64,000 bases of DNA. It comes from Lithospermum erythrorhizon. Lineage: Eukaryota > Streptophyta > Magnoliopsida > Boraginales > Boraginaceae. The notes under the pieces are model-generated. The model searched no databases. It saw only the letters and a program-made list of their open reading frames with translations, and was not told where the DNA came from. Shown one piece after another: positions 1-12,571 of the stretch. The stretch lies in the NCBI GenBank assembly GCA_019722365.1, contig JADFUC010002331.1:310001-374000 (forward strand), given 5' to 3'. Positions within the stretch are counted from its first letter, which is position 1. The number at the start of each line of letters is the position of its first letter. The position numbers and the translations under genes were made by a program.

Positions 1-740
1 TAAATAAAACTATTCTTCACAAAAATATATCGCTCATATGCCCTCCCTCTCCGGCTACGTTCTTCATAATTACTCTCCCACACGTAATACTCTATTCACT
101 CGCAACATAAATTTTGAAAATATTTAATTAATAAAGAATATAAATCGATATACCATTCCTAAATTATTTAATAATCAAAATTAGATGACACATAATTTGA
201 TTTGAATGAGATTGGAAACTATGAAATATATTTTAAAATATATTTTCACAAAAGACATACAACCTATTAAAAAATATTTAATTTCAACATTCAAACAATC
301 AACTCATCAAAATAAAAAATCAAAAAAATTAACTAAAATTTCCAACTCAAATCATAAATCATCAAATACAATTCAAAATTACCCCTCACTCTTTCCAAAT
401 ATTCATAACTACCCCTTTATTTATTCTAAATTACAAACTCACCCCAAACCAAAAATGTCCAACCTCACAATTCCTATTATTATCAACTTTAGAAAATTAC
501 AAAACCAACACATATAAAATCAACTTATTACACATTCGCACATATTTTCATATACACATTTCCAGGTCTGTCTTCTTCACGATCTCTCTCTAAAAATATA
601 TTTTTATATATTTATTTTATATATATAACAGTATACATATATATATATATATTAATATAATGTTATTGTTTTAAGAGATTTTTATAGGTACATGATTGAT
701 TTAATATGGTTTATTTGTTGTTGCAGTTTTATTGGTTGAA
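1..740. other. AT-rich upstream DNA, no gene
   Basis: This stretch at the window edge is very AT-rich and has short TA runs near 600-660. I see no convincing coding region: the open frames are low-complexity (K, N, I, S, T rich) and match no family I know. A pyrimidine-rich tract ending in TTGCAG at about 721-726 could be the acceptor of a 5' UTR intron of the BAH/TFIIS gene, but the donor is not clear. Confidence 0.5.
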
Positions 741-750
741 TTATCATTTT

Positions 751-1345
751 GAAGCACTAAAAGTGAAATTATAGGATAAAGGGGGGCTTAAAGATTGGAT
801 TTTTTTTGTTGGTTTAAGATTTTGGAGGGATTAATTGGTGGATTATAGAGGGTTTGATTGAGGAGTTATTAATTGAAGACCTAAAAGTGGGATTAAACTA
901 GAAAGGGGGATTAAAGATTGGATTTTTTTGTTGGTTTAGGGATTTGAAGGGTTAATTGGTGAATTATAGGGGCTTGATTGAGGAATTATTAATTGAAGAC
1001 CTAAAAGTGGAATTAAACTAGAAAATTGTATTAAAGATTGAATTTTTTTGGTTGGTTTAGGGATTTTAAGGGATTAATTGGTGAATTATAGGGTTTGATT
1101 GAGGAATTATTAATTGAAGGCCTAAAAGTGGGGTTAAAGTAGAAAAGGATATTAAAGATTTGATTTTTTTTTGTTGGTTTATTGATTTGAGGGGATTAAT
1201 TGGTGGATTATAGGGGTTTGATTGAGGAATTATCATTTGAAGACCTGAAAGTGAAACTAGACTATTCAAGGGGGATTAATGATTGGATTTTTTTGCTGAT
1301 TTAGGGTTCTGAAGCGATTTATTAGGGGATTTTAGGTGGTTTTTG
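751..1345. repeat. Minisatellite, five copies of a ~122 bp unit
   Basis: A recognisable block starting GAAGACCTAAAAGTG (or a close variant) occurs at 751, 875, 995, 1116 and 1239, giving periods of 124, 120, 121 and 123 bp. Each unit carries a T-rich run (GGATTTTTTTG), a GGTTTAGGGATTTG-like core and TTGATTGAGGAATTATTAATT. The fifth copy is the most diverged and fades near 1345. The array ends about 160 bp before the predicted start codon of the BAH/TFIIS gene, so it lies in the 5' UTR or a leader intron. An unspliced transcript would carry it in sense orientation. Confidence 0.9.
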
Positions 1346-1504
1346 GAGGAATTAGGCTAGGGTTTTGTCTAGGAAATAGAGGTTGGGTGATGAAATTGTT
1401 GGGGTGAGGGGAGTGGAAGGTTATAGGAGTGGAGGGATTTGATTGAATTTGATGGTTATCAGCAGCTGCTGGGAAGACGTGGAAAATGCTTATCGGTCAT
1501 TATT

Positions 1505-4500
1505 ATGCATGGATCGTTACTTCGGGAAGGTGAAGGTGAAGCTCATCGCAGGAGAATCTGGCACATGCCCTCGCCCAAATCTGTTTCTGATCGTTTTTTG
1601 AAGGTAGCAGCTTTGTTGTTCGAACTTTTATTGTTTCTTTGTAATTTTTTTAAATACTATTTTCTTTTGTGTTCAGTTTGATTGGTTTATTGTCAATTAT
1701 TATTGGGTATGTTCGTTTATGTGTCTGCCTTCTGTTTGACAAACCCATATCATGTTAGATTTGTTCCTAGAGATGTCACTAGATTTTGTTCTTTTATCTG
1801 CTGATTCTATACGTTTCAGAGTGAGAGAATGCATCCAGCATTTGTTTCCAAATATTTTTGCTGAAACAAATTCACATAATGTCCCTGGTTTAAAATTGTA
1901 GTTATTCATTTTGGTTGATGTCCAACAGCCTCTGGACGTGTGCCATTGTTACGGTTTTGTGGGTGAGTATCAATGAAGTATTCTGTAGTCAACGATTGGT
2001 AGAAACTGGGCAAAATTGTACTGTTCTTCTTTTTTCCGGAAAGAATACAATGGGCGCTTGTCATTCCTTTTAGAGCTATCTATTTCCTTTTGCAGTTAGG
2101 GGCGTTAAAGGAATGTAAATTTTTATCATGTTAGAAAATTATTTACTCGAGTTGGAACTTTTAGTAATTTCAAGCATCATTTGTAGACAGGTGGATATTT
2201 AAGGCGCTCAAATATGTGTGGCTCTTTTTTGCACCCATCCTTGAATATATATTTTCCTGTTTGACTTTTGGATATTTGTTCGAAAGATTTCGGAGATTGG
2301 ATATGCTTTTGTTACAGAAGGATTCAATTCCTCGAATAACGGGCCGAAACCTGTTTCCTTACCACCAGGCCAGGAGCCCATACCCCATTTCTATTCAAGA
2401 TTAATGATAAAAAAATATTTTGGAATATTATATATTACTATTGGTTGTTTGTTAACTGCAGTCCAAATATATATAGAATAGATTCCCATGCTTTTGGTGG
2501 ATAAAGATAAGTTATTTGCATATAATGAATGGATTAGTTTATGACAGCACTCTGGTAATTTCTCACTGTGATTTTCATTCTCATGTTAATATAGAGGCAC
2601 CGATCCTTAGGATTATTTTTTATGCTCTGTTTCTTATTTCTTTCGAGAAGTCCGATTGAAATTAGGAATTTAAGAACTGAACTTAATTTGGCTTCTTCCC
2701 GAAATACCTGATCATTTTGCATGGTTTGCTAACGGCCTCCGCATATATTCCATAGCTGATACCATCATTGGGAGCAAATGTTCTCTTCTAGTAACCCAAT
2801 CTGCGATTGGTATTCTGGTCCCTTAGTGGCCTTCATGATTCCCTTCCCATGATAAGTTGTAGATCTTGCTATTATACTTGTATCAGTATAGTTCCATAAC
2901 CTGATAACTCAGTCATTTGATGAACTCGTTTCTTTATTTATGTCACATGTATTATAACAGGTGGTGATTTGTCTAGAGTTATCTTTTGCTCCCTGCTCTG
3001 TTTGACGGAACCTTGTTTTATGCAGGATGGTCGCACTATATGTGTAGGTGATTGTGCTCTTTTCAAGCCGCCTCAAGAGTCCCCACCATTCATCGGAATT
3101 ATACGTGGTTTGATATACGACAAAGAAAATAATTTGCTTTTGCACGTGAATTGGCTTTATAGACAAGCAGATCTGAAGCTTGGCAAAGGCATCCTGTTGG
3201 AATCCACCCCTAACGAAATTTTCTATTCGTTTCATAAGGATAAGGTTCCTGCTGCCTCACTGCTGCATCCCTGTAAAGTTGCATTCCTTCCAAAAGGTGT
3301 TGAACTTCCTTCAGGGACTTTTTCTTTTGTTTGTCGGCGAGTGTATGACATAGAGAGTAATCGTTTATGGTGGTTGACGGACCAGGATTATATTAATGTG
3401 AGTTTTGATTGAGTATTACTTTGATTCTTAGTTCTTCATTGTTTTCTTACTCAATTAGGCCTCTATTAACTGTAATAGAGGGAGATGGACGTCTTCATAT
3501 TAATCAATTATTAATTCCTTATTAATTGAAAATGTGCAATGGAGGAAGATGGATGTCTTCATATTAATCAATTGTTAATTTCCTTATTAAATGAAAAAAT
3601 TGTTAGAGTAGAGGCTTTGAAATGTTGTGTTTATAGTTATTGCATTTATAGTTATCTATATCTGATCAAATTAGTTATTTGTGTTAAATTAGGAACTACA
3701 GGAAGAGGTAGATCAGCTATTGTACAAAATGAGAAAAGAAATGCCTGGAACAGTGCCTACAGATGGCCGTTCTCTTAAACCCGTAAACGGTCCAACCTCA
3801 ACATCTCAGTTAAGACCTGGATCTGATAGCATGCAGAGTCATTCTCACGGTAAAGGGAAGAAGAGAGAGCGTGGGGATCACTATAATGATCCTCTGAAGC
3901 GTGAGTCCTCAATCAAAATGGAGGACGCCAGTTCTGGTCTGCTGAGAACGCAGAGCAGTTTGAGGTCAGACATTGCCAAAATAACCGAGAAGGGTGGACT
4001 TGTAGATTCTGATGGGGTTGACAAGCTTGTTCACCTTATGCGACCAGATAAAGTGGAGACGAAAATGGACCTGGGGACGTGTTCAATTCTAGCAGGTGTT
4101 ATAGCTGCCACAGATAAGTTTGAATGTCTTAATAGGTTTGTACAGCTCAGAGATAATACCACATATTGGATGGCGAATGGCTTCAAAATATTCACAAAGG
4201 GAAGACTGGTAGTGGTAGTAATTTAAAGGACGGTGATAAGTTTGTTGAGGAGTTTCTATTGGTTTTACTTGAGTACTCAGAGCTTAAACTTCACCAACTC
4301 TCAGATATCAGTACAGATGTGCAATATTGAAGTAAAATCACCAGCCAAATCTTTTGAGTAAGCATAAAAATTTGGAAATCCAGAAGAAGGCAAAAAGTTT
4401 AGTTGACACATGGAAGAAACGAGTTGAGGCTGAATTTAAGATAATGGATGCAAAAAGTGATTCAAATCAATCTATGACATGGCCTTCCAAGTCCCGCCTC

Positions 4501-7500
4501 CCTGAAGCTTCTCATGGGGGAAACAGGGTTTCTGTTGGGTCTGGAGATATGGCTGCAAAAAGTGCAGTTACGCAGTTATCTTCATCCAAGACATCATTGA
4601 ATAAGCCTTCGTCAGGAGAAGCAACAAAATCTGCTTCTTCATCCTCTGGTCCTGCAAAAAATGTGTCATCGCCAACTTCAGTGAGGGATGGTCAGCCCAA
4701 AACTATTGCTGGAGGTTCCTCTGAAGTTCCACTTGCCACGAAGGATAATAGAAGCAGTAGTTCCAGTCAGTCGCATAATTACGGCCAATCACTGTCAGGC
4801 AAGGAGGATGCAAAGAGTCCAACTGCTGGGACATCAAGTGTCAAGGTATCAAGTAGATCACGGAACCGAAAGTCTGTGTCTTCTGGTCGTCAGAGAGATT
4901 CTTCAAACAAAAATTCATCATTGCAGAGAATTTCAGCTTCTGAAAAAACGACACATTCTGGATTAAGTTCCCAAAAAACTCATGATCCTCCTGGTCTTGT
5001 GGGGAGCAGCACTCACAAGTTGATTGTCAAGATACCAAATGTTGGACGTAGTCCTGTTCGAAGTGCTGGTGGTGGGTCAGTTGAAGACCATTCTGCTTTG
5101 AGTGGACCAGCTACTTCTCCTGTGCTTGATGAAAAGCATGATCAGTCAGAACTTAATGGTAAGCCAAGAAGTGACATATGTCTAGAGGACTCATATTCTG
5201 ATGTAAATGTGGGATGTTGGAGAAGTAATGACCCCAAAGATATTGCGCCTGGTCCCGATAATGCTGACCCGGTGTCATTTTCTCTCCCTCATGAATACCA
5301 AACCAGAAATGCCATTGATGTTAAGAAATCAACTGAGATATCTGAAGCTTCGTCAGAATCATCCGTTAATAAATTGAAACCAGGGACATCTCAGAATGGA
5401 TCTATCTGCTCCACTTTTCGCTCCATGAATGCTTTGATTGAGAGCTGCGTCAAATATTCTGAGGGAAATACTCCTTCCATTGGGGATGATGTTGGAATGA
5501 ATCTCCTTGCAAGTGTCGCTGCTGGTGAAATGACAAAGTCTGACTTAGTTTCTCCACTCGATTCTCCTCAAAGAAACAGCTTCACAGAGGAAGCTCAAAC
5601 AGCTGATGATGCTAGATCAAAGTCATCATCTGGAAATGGTGAACAGGATCTTGATGATAAGAAAAAAGTAGTTACCCTGACTTGGCCAATGGATGGGCAT
5701 CAGGCAATATATGCACCACCAGGCTTCGATAGAGCTATAAAACCTTCGTCATCTTGTGAAAACAAACTCGACTCAATGCTCGTGAAGTGCTCTAAGTCTT
5801 GTACAGATCCGTCAACAGAAGCTGCAGATGAGATGAAAGGTTTAACTTCTTCTGCACCTGTCAATATGGAAGAAAAGCTAGGGGATGGTGAGCGAAGCAG
5901 ATCGCTTTGTGAGGACAAAGCTTCCGTGTGTCAAGGAGCTGATGAAAACGTATGTGATAAGCCCTCTGGATCTTTGGAAGGAGACTCTAAAGCCATCCTA
6001 AATGAAGTTAATGCTGACGTGAAAGTTGCAATGTCATCATCTGGTGCTTTGTTGAAAGAGGTGGCTAAGCAAAATGTCTCTAAAACTTCAACTCATAAAT
6101 GTGATAATATAGATTCCCAACCGAAGCTACCTGGTGGTGGGGAAGTAGTGTCTGTTCATGTATCTGAAAATGATGTTGGTGCAGAAAATGTTGGTAAATT
6201 AAAAGTTACAAGTGCAGATGAGAACATCTCTAAGAACTTTGTTAGTGAGTGTGAACGAGATAAACTTGTTAAAGATGCTCTTCCTGGTGGAGATCAGGGT
6301 ATGGTTCAATTGGACTCTGCTGGTACTGGTCCTTCGAGAAATAGCTTGGAATGTGGGGACGAAAATAAGCCCAGCTTGGAGTGCCCTCAAGATGATTTGA
6401 GATATGCTGAGGAAAGAGAATTGAAGGTGCCTATTGTCGAAGCAGAAGAGAAAGAGTGTGCTTCCATGACAGAAGCTTCGTCCTCAAGTGGAGGCCCAGA
6501 TACAAACTCAAAGATGAATTTTGATCTGAATGAAGGCTTTATCGTGGATGATGGGAGATGTGGAGAACAAACTCCCGTGACAGCCCCTGTTTGCTCGTCA
6601 AATATTCAGATAATTAACCTGATGCCTGTAACTGCATCGAGTCTTGTTACAGTTACTGCTGCTGCCAAGGGTCCATTTGTTCCTCCTGAAGATCTATTGA
6701 GAAGCAAGGGAACGCTTGGATGGAAGGGATCAGCAGCCACTAGTGCATTTCGACCAGCAGAACCCAGAAAGATTCTTCATGCTCCATCAGGTTCTGCAAG
6801 CATTTCGTCGACTGATGCCTCAACAAGCAAGTCTGGCCGTGCTCCACTAGATTTTGATCTGAATGTGCCAGATGAAGGAATTTTGGAGGAGAAAGCTTCT
6901 CGAGATTCAGTCGCTGGAGATCAAGATATTCCCCGCCCTGGCCGTTGCTTGGTAGGGTTTGATCTTGATTTGAACCAAACTGATGAATCCAGTGATGTGG
7001 GGCTTTGTTCAGCTAGCAATGTCCCTGGGCTAGAACCTGTTTCAATGGCAGCCGTGAAGCCTATGATGATGGGTGGAGTAGCCATGAATGATCCAAGGAG
7101 GGATTTTGACCTAAATTTTGGGCCTAGTGCTGATGACACGGAAGCTGAGCAGTCTTCATCTCACCAGCAAGCTAGGGGTAGCATAAACACTCAACCGCTC
7201 ATTGCTGGGATTAGAATGAACAGTGCTGAAGTTGGAAACTACGGCTCATGGTTTCCTCCTGCCAATTCTTTCACTACAGTTATGCATCCATCTATTTTGC
7301 CAGACCGGTCACAGCCTGCAGTTGTTCCATCAGGTGTACCTGGAAGACTTTTGGGACCGGGTGGAACACCATTTATTTCGGATGTCTTTCGTGGGTCTGT
7401 ATTGTCATCATCTCCTGCTCTGCCTTTCCCGCAAAATCCTTTTCAGATCCCTGTATATCCTGTTGGGGCGCCATTCCCTCTGCATTCAGCGTCTTTTTCA

Positions 7501-7890
7501 GTTGGACCATCTTCGTTTATTGATCCTTCCACTGGTGCAAGGCTTTTCCCACCACCTTCAAGTGCACAGTTGATGGCCCAAGCTGAAGGAATATCATCAC
7601 AATATCCTAGGCCTTATACCATCAGTCATCCTGAAGGTAATAGTTTTAACAGTACTGAGAGTAAGTGGGGGAAGCAAGGTCTTGACCTAAATGCTGGTAT
7701 AAGATCCATGGATGTAGAAGGGAGGGCCGAGGTGATCCCCGTAGCATCCAATAGGAACTCAATGGCCAGATCTCAATCAGTACCTGAAGAACAGGCAAAA
7801 ATATACCAGGTAGGAGGTGGAGGTTTGAAAAGGAGGGAGTTTGACAGGGGTTGGGACAATGATAATTTCAGGGCTAAGCGGCCATCGTAA
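1505..7890 (+). CDS. SUO: SUO-like BAH and TFIIS N-terminal (LW) domain protein
   Basis: Predicted exons: 1505-1603, 3026-3397, 3693-about 4353 (internally corrupted) and the continuous frame to TAA at 7888-7890. The start at 1505 (MHGSLLREGEGE, then basic RRRIW) matches the usual N-terminus of the family. Exon 2 is a BAH domain (from DGRTICVGDCALF to RLWWLTDQDYIN). Exon 3 begins the TFIIS N-terminal domain (TEKGGLVDSDGVDKLVHLM), which ends in KNLEIQKKAKSLVDTWKKRVE after 4354. The remaining ~1,150 residues are low-complexity, Ser-rich, and contain five DLN motifs, GW/WG dipeptides (LGWKG, KWGKQ, RGWDN) and a basic C-terminus. Arabidopsis SUO is reported as a GW-repeat protein needed for microRNA-mediated translational repression. 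The BAH and LW domains suggest chromatin or transcription contacts as well. About 4140-4353 does not read through in one frame (see findings). Family assignment is firm; intactness is not. Confidence 0.9.
1604..3025 (+). other. Intron 1 of the SUO-like gene
   Basis: A 1.4 kb intron between the short N-terminal exon (donor AAG|GTAGCA) and the BAH exon (acceptor TTTATGCAG|GAT). Its open frames are short and match no family. I see no nested gene or repeat. Confidence 0.75.
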
Positions 7891-8510
7891 TACAATCCTG
7901 GAGATCTCAAAGACTCAAAGCTAGTAAGTTCAATTACTGATCAAAGTTTGAAAATATTATACAATACAAACAAATATATTTAAGATCAAAGTTTGAAAAT
8001 TATAACTATAAAAAAAGTGGACAATCTTTGTGGGATGGAGGGAGTAGTAAATTCTGAAAGTATGTTCTAGTCTTCCGACACACTACATATTGTAAACGGT
8101 AATTGTGTGATTGTCCTCTTCGATTTTTTCCTACTGTACATTTCCTCAACCGTTCTATGTTTCTAGATATTGGAAGACGGATGTTGCACTATGGAATTTG
8201 AAGATGTGAAGGGTTCATCCGCCTCAGAGGGAACCTCTACACATCTTCAAAACGCTTTGCGAGCAACCATCATGGAGACCCATTGCAGAACTCTCTTTTG
8301 GTGGACCTCAAAACTGTTTTTATCCTGTAGATAGATATCTGACTGTTACAGATCATAAATTATGATGGCCAGATTGGCATACTGAACATGTGCTTCAAAG
8401 AATGTTGTGATAAAATTTGTTGAAGTACTTGTACTGATCATGCCCTGTTTGTGCTTTCTTGTTCAATCCTCTCTTTGTTTTTATCAAATTATCATTTCAA
8501 TAAATTACAT
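7891..8510 (+). other. 3' untranslated region of the SUO-like gene
   Basis: Following the stop codon is a likely spliced 3' UTR: a short piece, an intron of about 245 bp containing the MITE fragment, then about 330 bp of less AT-rich sequence (from about 8168). A possible polyadenylation signal, AATAAA, lies at 8499-8504. From about 8510 to 9002 is the short space between this gene and the convergent CBS-domain gene, in which I see nothing else. Confidence 0.5.
7921..8052 (+). mobile_element. Stowaway-type MITE end in the 3' UTR intron of SUO
   Basis: The sequence TTTGTGGGATGGAGGGAGTA at 8028-8047 is the inverted form of a Stowaway terminus. It is preceded by ATTATACAATACAAA-type AT-rich DNA that is repeated at about 32,410. 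The opposite terminus is absent, so this is a fragment. It lies between a plausible donor (GCTA|GTAAGTTC near 7923) and acceptor (GTTTCTAG|ATATTGG near 8167), suggesting it sits in an intron of the SUO 3' UTR. Confidence 0.6.
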
Positions 8511-9002
8511 TACTACAGGGGAAGAAGATCAAACTTAAATTATGTTTGTCAAGTATCCAATAATTAATTGTCATTGGGATTTGTGTGGTCGTCGCTTGTT
8601 CTTTGCATTCCCTAGCCACGAAACTTATGTTAAATTTTGTAATGTAACGTAATTTTTATATGCCAAGACATATGCAAGATATTGTAAAGTTGCATATTTT
8701 TATGCCAAATTTTATTTCCAATCTTGGTCAAAATATTCAGTTTGCTAAAAAACTACGTAGTATTTAATAACATTGGCAAGTTTGGTTATAATGAAACACA
8801 ACATGAAAGCTGCTTAGCTTAGCTTTTGAGAAGTGTTTAATACAAATTTATTTTTTCTTCTCTTTTCCTCAACTTATAGTCCCATGGAAAACAAGGTATG
8901 GACAACTATCAAAGTGTGTTAATTCCATAAGCACCTAATAAAGAATCTAGATATTTCATGAGTAGAAGCAAAAGGGTAACAAATTGTAGCTGTTTGATTC
9001 AG

Positions 9003-12000
9003 TTACCCAGACCTCCTTAAGAATGTTAATAAGCCTAAACCAGCAACCAGTGCAGTGCCAGCTGCAACAGCGCTATATGCCGATGCCCATGAATCAGCAT
9101 TTGCATAGTCCGTGCTTCTGGAGCCGGAGGCCCTCCTACGGCCAGATGTTCCCGAGTAATCAAGGTACAACTTTAGTCCCTGCCAATAGTCGACGAATTC
9201 ACGTGTTAACCCCTCTCATTAATTCGTGAATTTCACTTGAACAAGAAACGAAGTATCAAAAACACAGCTAAAAGGGTTCTCGAGTAGATAGCCTCACATT
9301 AAGGATGCCAACTATTCTCAAATGCTTGAATAGTATGTTACAAAGAGATAAAAAGTATACCTTCCATCCAACAGACTTTGCATGCTGAACAGCAGCAGCA
9401 AGATCGCTGTCTGATGCGAGTACAACTTTATCATGATCTTCATCATCATACTGCAACACAATCGTTCCCCATTAGTAGACATTAAAAATTCATATGTGGA
9501 GTGGGATCGAGAGGAATAGAAGAATATCAAACGACTAGAAAATACTGAGAATTAAGGAAGAGCAAAATGGAATAAAAGAAAAGGTGTTGGTTATTACAAG
9601 AATCTGAGGTATTTTATGGCGGTCAATATCATCTCCTACTCTCTGAAGAATTGCAGTTATAAGCTCCGTTATACTCCTGGTGTCTGTAATTAGAGAAATG
9701 GATTAAATATAATTGTTCAATTTAGTGAAGGAAAATATGGCAGTACAAAGCAAATCTTAAAGAAGCCGATAACCATATCAGAATCACACGTGTAAAATAA
9801 CTGGTAATGTTATTACTTGTTTCTCTTCACAAATAGAAATTTAAGATAAAACAATCTAATTCACAGTCATGACTTAAGAAATAAGTGAATGGTAAGCAAT
9901 CTACGATAAAGCTAATGAGCACATGCCACGAAGAGAGTTCAGAAGGAAAGCTGATAAGCTGTTGCGAACGGTTCCTATGTCCGGTTAGTAACATCTTCAG
10001 TATCTCTTTTCTTTTCTTTCCATCAGTACTATTCAAATGAAGTTCTAAAATAGTCAGTCATATGTGTATAACATGGGTTCTATAAAAAAAGATGCTGGAA
10101 AAATCTTAACTGCATACTAAGGGGGAAAGGAAGTAGAGCATGTCTAAATAAATTGAACACAAACTTGGATAAGCAGACACCTGGAGCTCAATGAGGAGAC
10201 TCGAGAACTGAGAGTACAATATGTTGGATTGACTAATTTAAAACGCACCACATGTAAATCTATGCATTCTGCCTCTTTTGTCTTGGATCTTAAAAGCAAA
10301 AGTGTTTGGTAAGCTTGTCGAAGGATAAGGAAGAGATTTCCCTGTTTCTGCTCCATCAGAAGCCATATTCATTGAAGATCCCTCACTGTCATATCAAACT
10401 CAATAGCATGCATCAAATTACTAGAAAGGAGATAAATTACACATCAAACTTTTGAAGAGAGGTATAAATAAACAAACCTTCGCGTCTCATCCCCATCATC
10501 AGGAGATAATGCCATAGCCGAATCCCAAAACTTTTGCATCATGCTGTTTGCAGCCTCATTATTTACTCCAGCAGTACTTCCCACCTACGCAAATACAAAG
10601 ACAATGACCATAAATATTTCCATGCTGCGTAGTTACTTTCGAGTTTCTACTCATAATGACATTTTATAAAGTAACTCAAGGCATTCCCATATCATTCTTG
10701 CCTGTAAAAACTAATTATCATCGGAATTAAGATTGCAATACATGAGAATAACAAGTGCTTTGTTAGCCTATCTATTTGGGTGAGGAATAGATAGGACTCT
10801 TTTAATGGACAACCATAGGTGAATTAAGTTACCAAAATTATAGGAAAGTTGGTCGTGTAACATGTGCCCTAATAGAAACCCCCATTAAACAAATATGATA
10901 ATATCATGGAAATGTTTAGGTGGAACGGAAGAACAATAGCTTCAAGCAAACATCAGAAATCCAAATAATTAGCATCTGAAATTAATAAAGGGCGGAGAAA
11001 CGAGAAGCTGTTACTGACTAAATAAAAAAGGCAGTACTAAATGCCTGGGATGAAGCCCCTGCATAACTGCATTCGTTAACTGCCAAATATATTATCATAT
11101 AGACTAATTGAAGATCTTTTATGTAGAAAAAATAGTGTGTTTTTATTTTTTTGGAAAGTGAGAGATCTCCTACAGCACCACTCATGTGAATTAAAAAAAT
11201 CCAAACCATCTTAAACAACTGTACAGGATGGCCAGTTTTACAATGATAAAGATACAAAAGGAACACATTCTATTAGATGAGATGACTTTTGAAAAATAAC
11301 CAAAATGAAATGAAGCAAGTCAATGAAAAGGCAAAACCTAGATCAATATTTAATATGACAACCATGATTTGACTATGCGGCCATGAAGGGCAGACACTTA
11401 CCCCTTATATTTGAAAATTTACCAAGCACAACAAGTCTACTTCTTACAAATTCAGAACCAAACTTACCGTAGCTACCGCAGCATGCGTAATATGAAGCAC
11501 ATCAACAACAGCAACTGCAACTCCATCTGCTTCAAACAAGGCAATATTCCTTAATCATAAATTCCATTCATAAATATATCGATCATGTTAACTTTTTCCC
11601 CATTTTTTTTACCTCTGTCAACAACAGGCAGGTGTAAGAATTTCCCATCATGCATTGTATGCAAAGCGTCAACAATAGGTGTGTCAACTGTAGCACACTC
11701 TGGGTTCGGGGTCATCACCTGGTTATGTGACAAAATTAGGGAGATAATTAGAATAAATATGACAGATCGAGGATATCCAGGACTGGGAACAGAGTTTACA
11801 GCGAGAGCACAGGCACGGAGTGCATAAACATCTGCAATTATCTAGATAAGAATTGAGTATATAGAAAGCAGTGATCACAATTATTCACAAGCATACTTTA
11901 ACTGATGCCAAATATTTCAGATATGGGAACTTCATTGGGAAAATTTCAGAGTTGTCTAAAGTGTTAATCTATTAGAAGTAACACTGCTGTGGAGATGAAT

Positions 12001-12523
12001 GCTTTAGCAGTATGAATATTCTTCAGAAGAGCCCATTCAATCTTAGCTTGGCATGTAAATTATCAAGGTGGACAGGCTGTTTACAATATCTTGAAATTGT
12101 TTGAGGCAGTGCTTGGTTGAAGTGTAAGGTTCCAAAAGCAAAGAGGTTCTGATTTAACCATCTTAATTTATCACTTATCGTTATAATTTAAACAACCAAA
12201 CAAAAGTGTAAGATGCTTAGCCTACTAGAGAATATTCCGAGAAATCATCTCCCAACCATAAATCCCACCAGACAAAAGGAATGATTTTTTTAACAGCTGC
12301 ATTCAGCAACCACGACTATCACCTTTAACCCCCATTCTTTCTTTTACACTACATACATCTTCGCTCCTAGCTACAAACCCCCAATGACATCCCGTGTTAA
12401 TTTAGATACCACTTGGCCAGCCACGGCCCAAAAAATAGTACTGACGTTCCAGCTGCACTCTGATACTCATATGATTCTAAGCATATTCATCAACTATGTT
12501 TTTTATATATCTGTTGATTTGAG

Positions 12524-12571
<48 letters not shown>

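Noticed and set aside
206..517. 103-codon open frame near the window start
   Set aside because: Low-complexity Lys/Asn/Ser/Ile/Thr translation of AT-rich DNA, with no domain or splice context; treated as chance.
7223..7573. 116-codon frame inside the last exon of the SUO-like gene
   Set aside because: Overlaps the long SUO frame in another phase; no independent start context or homology.
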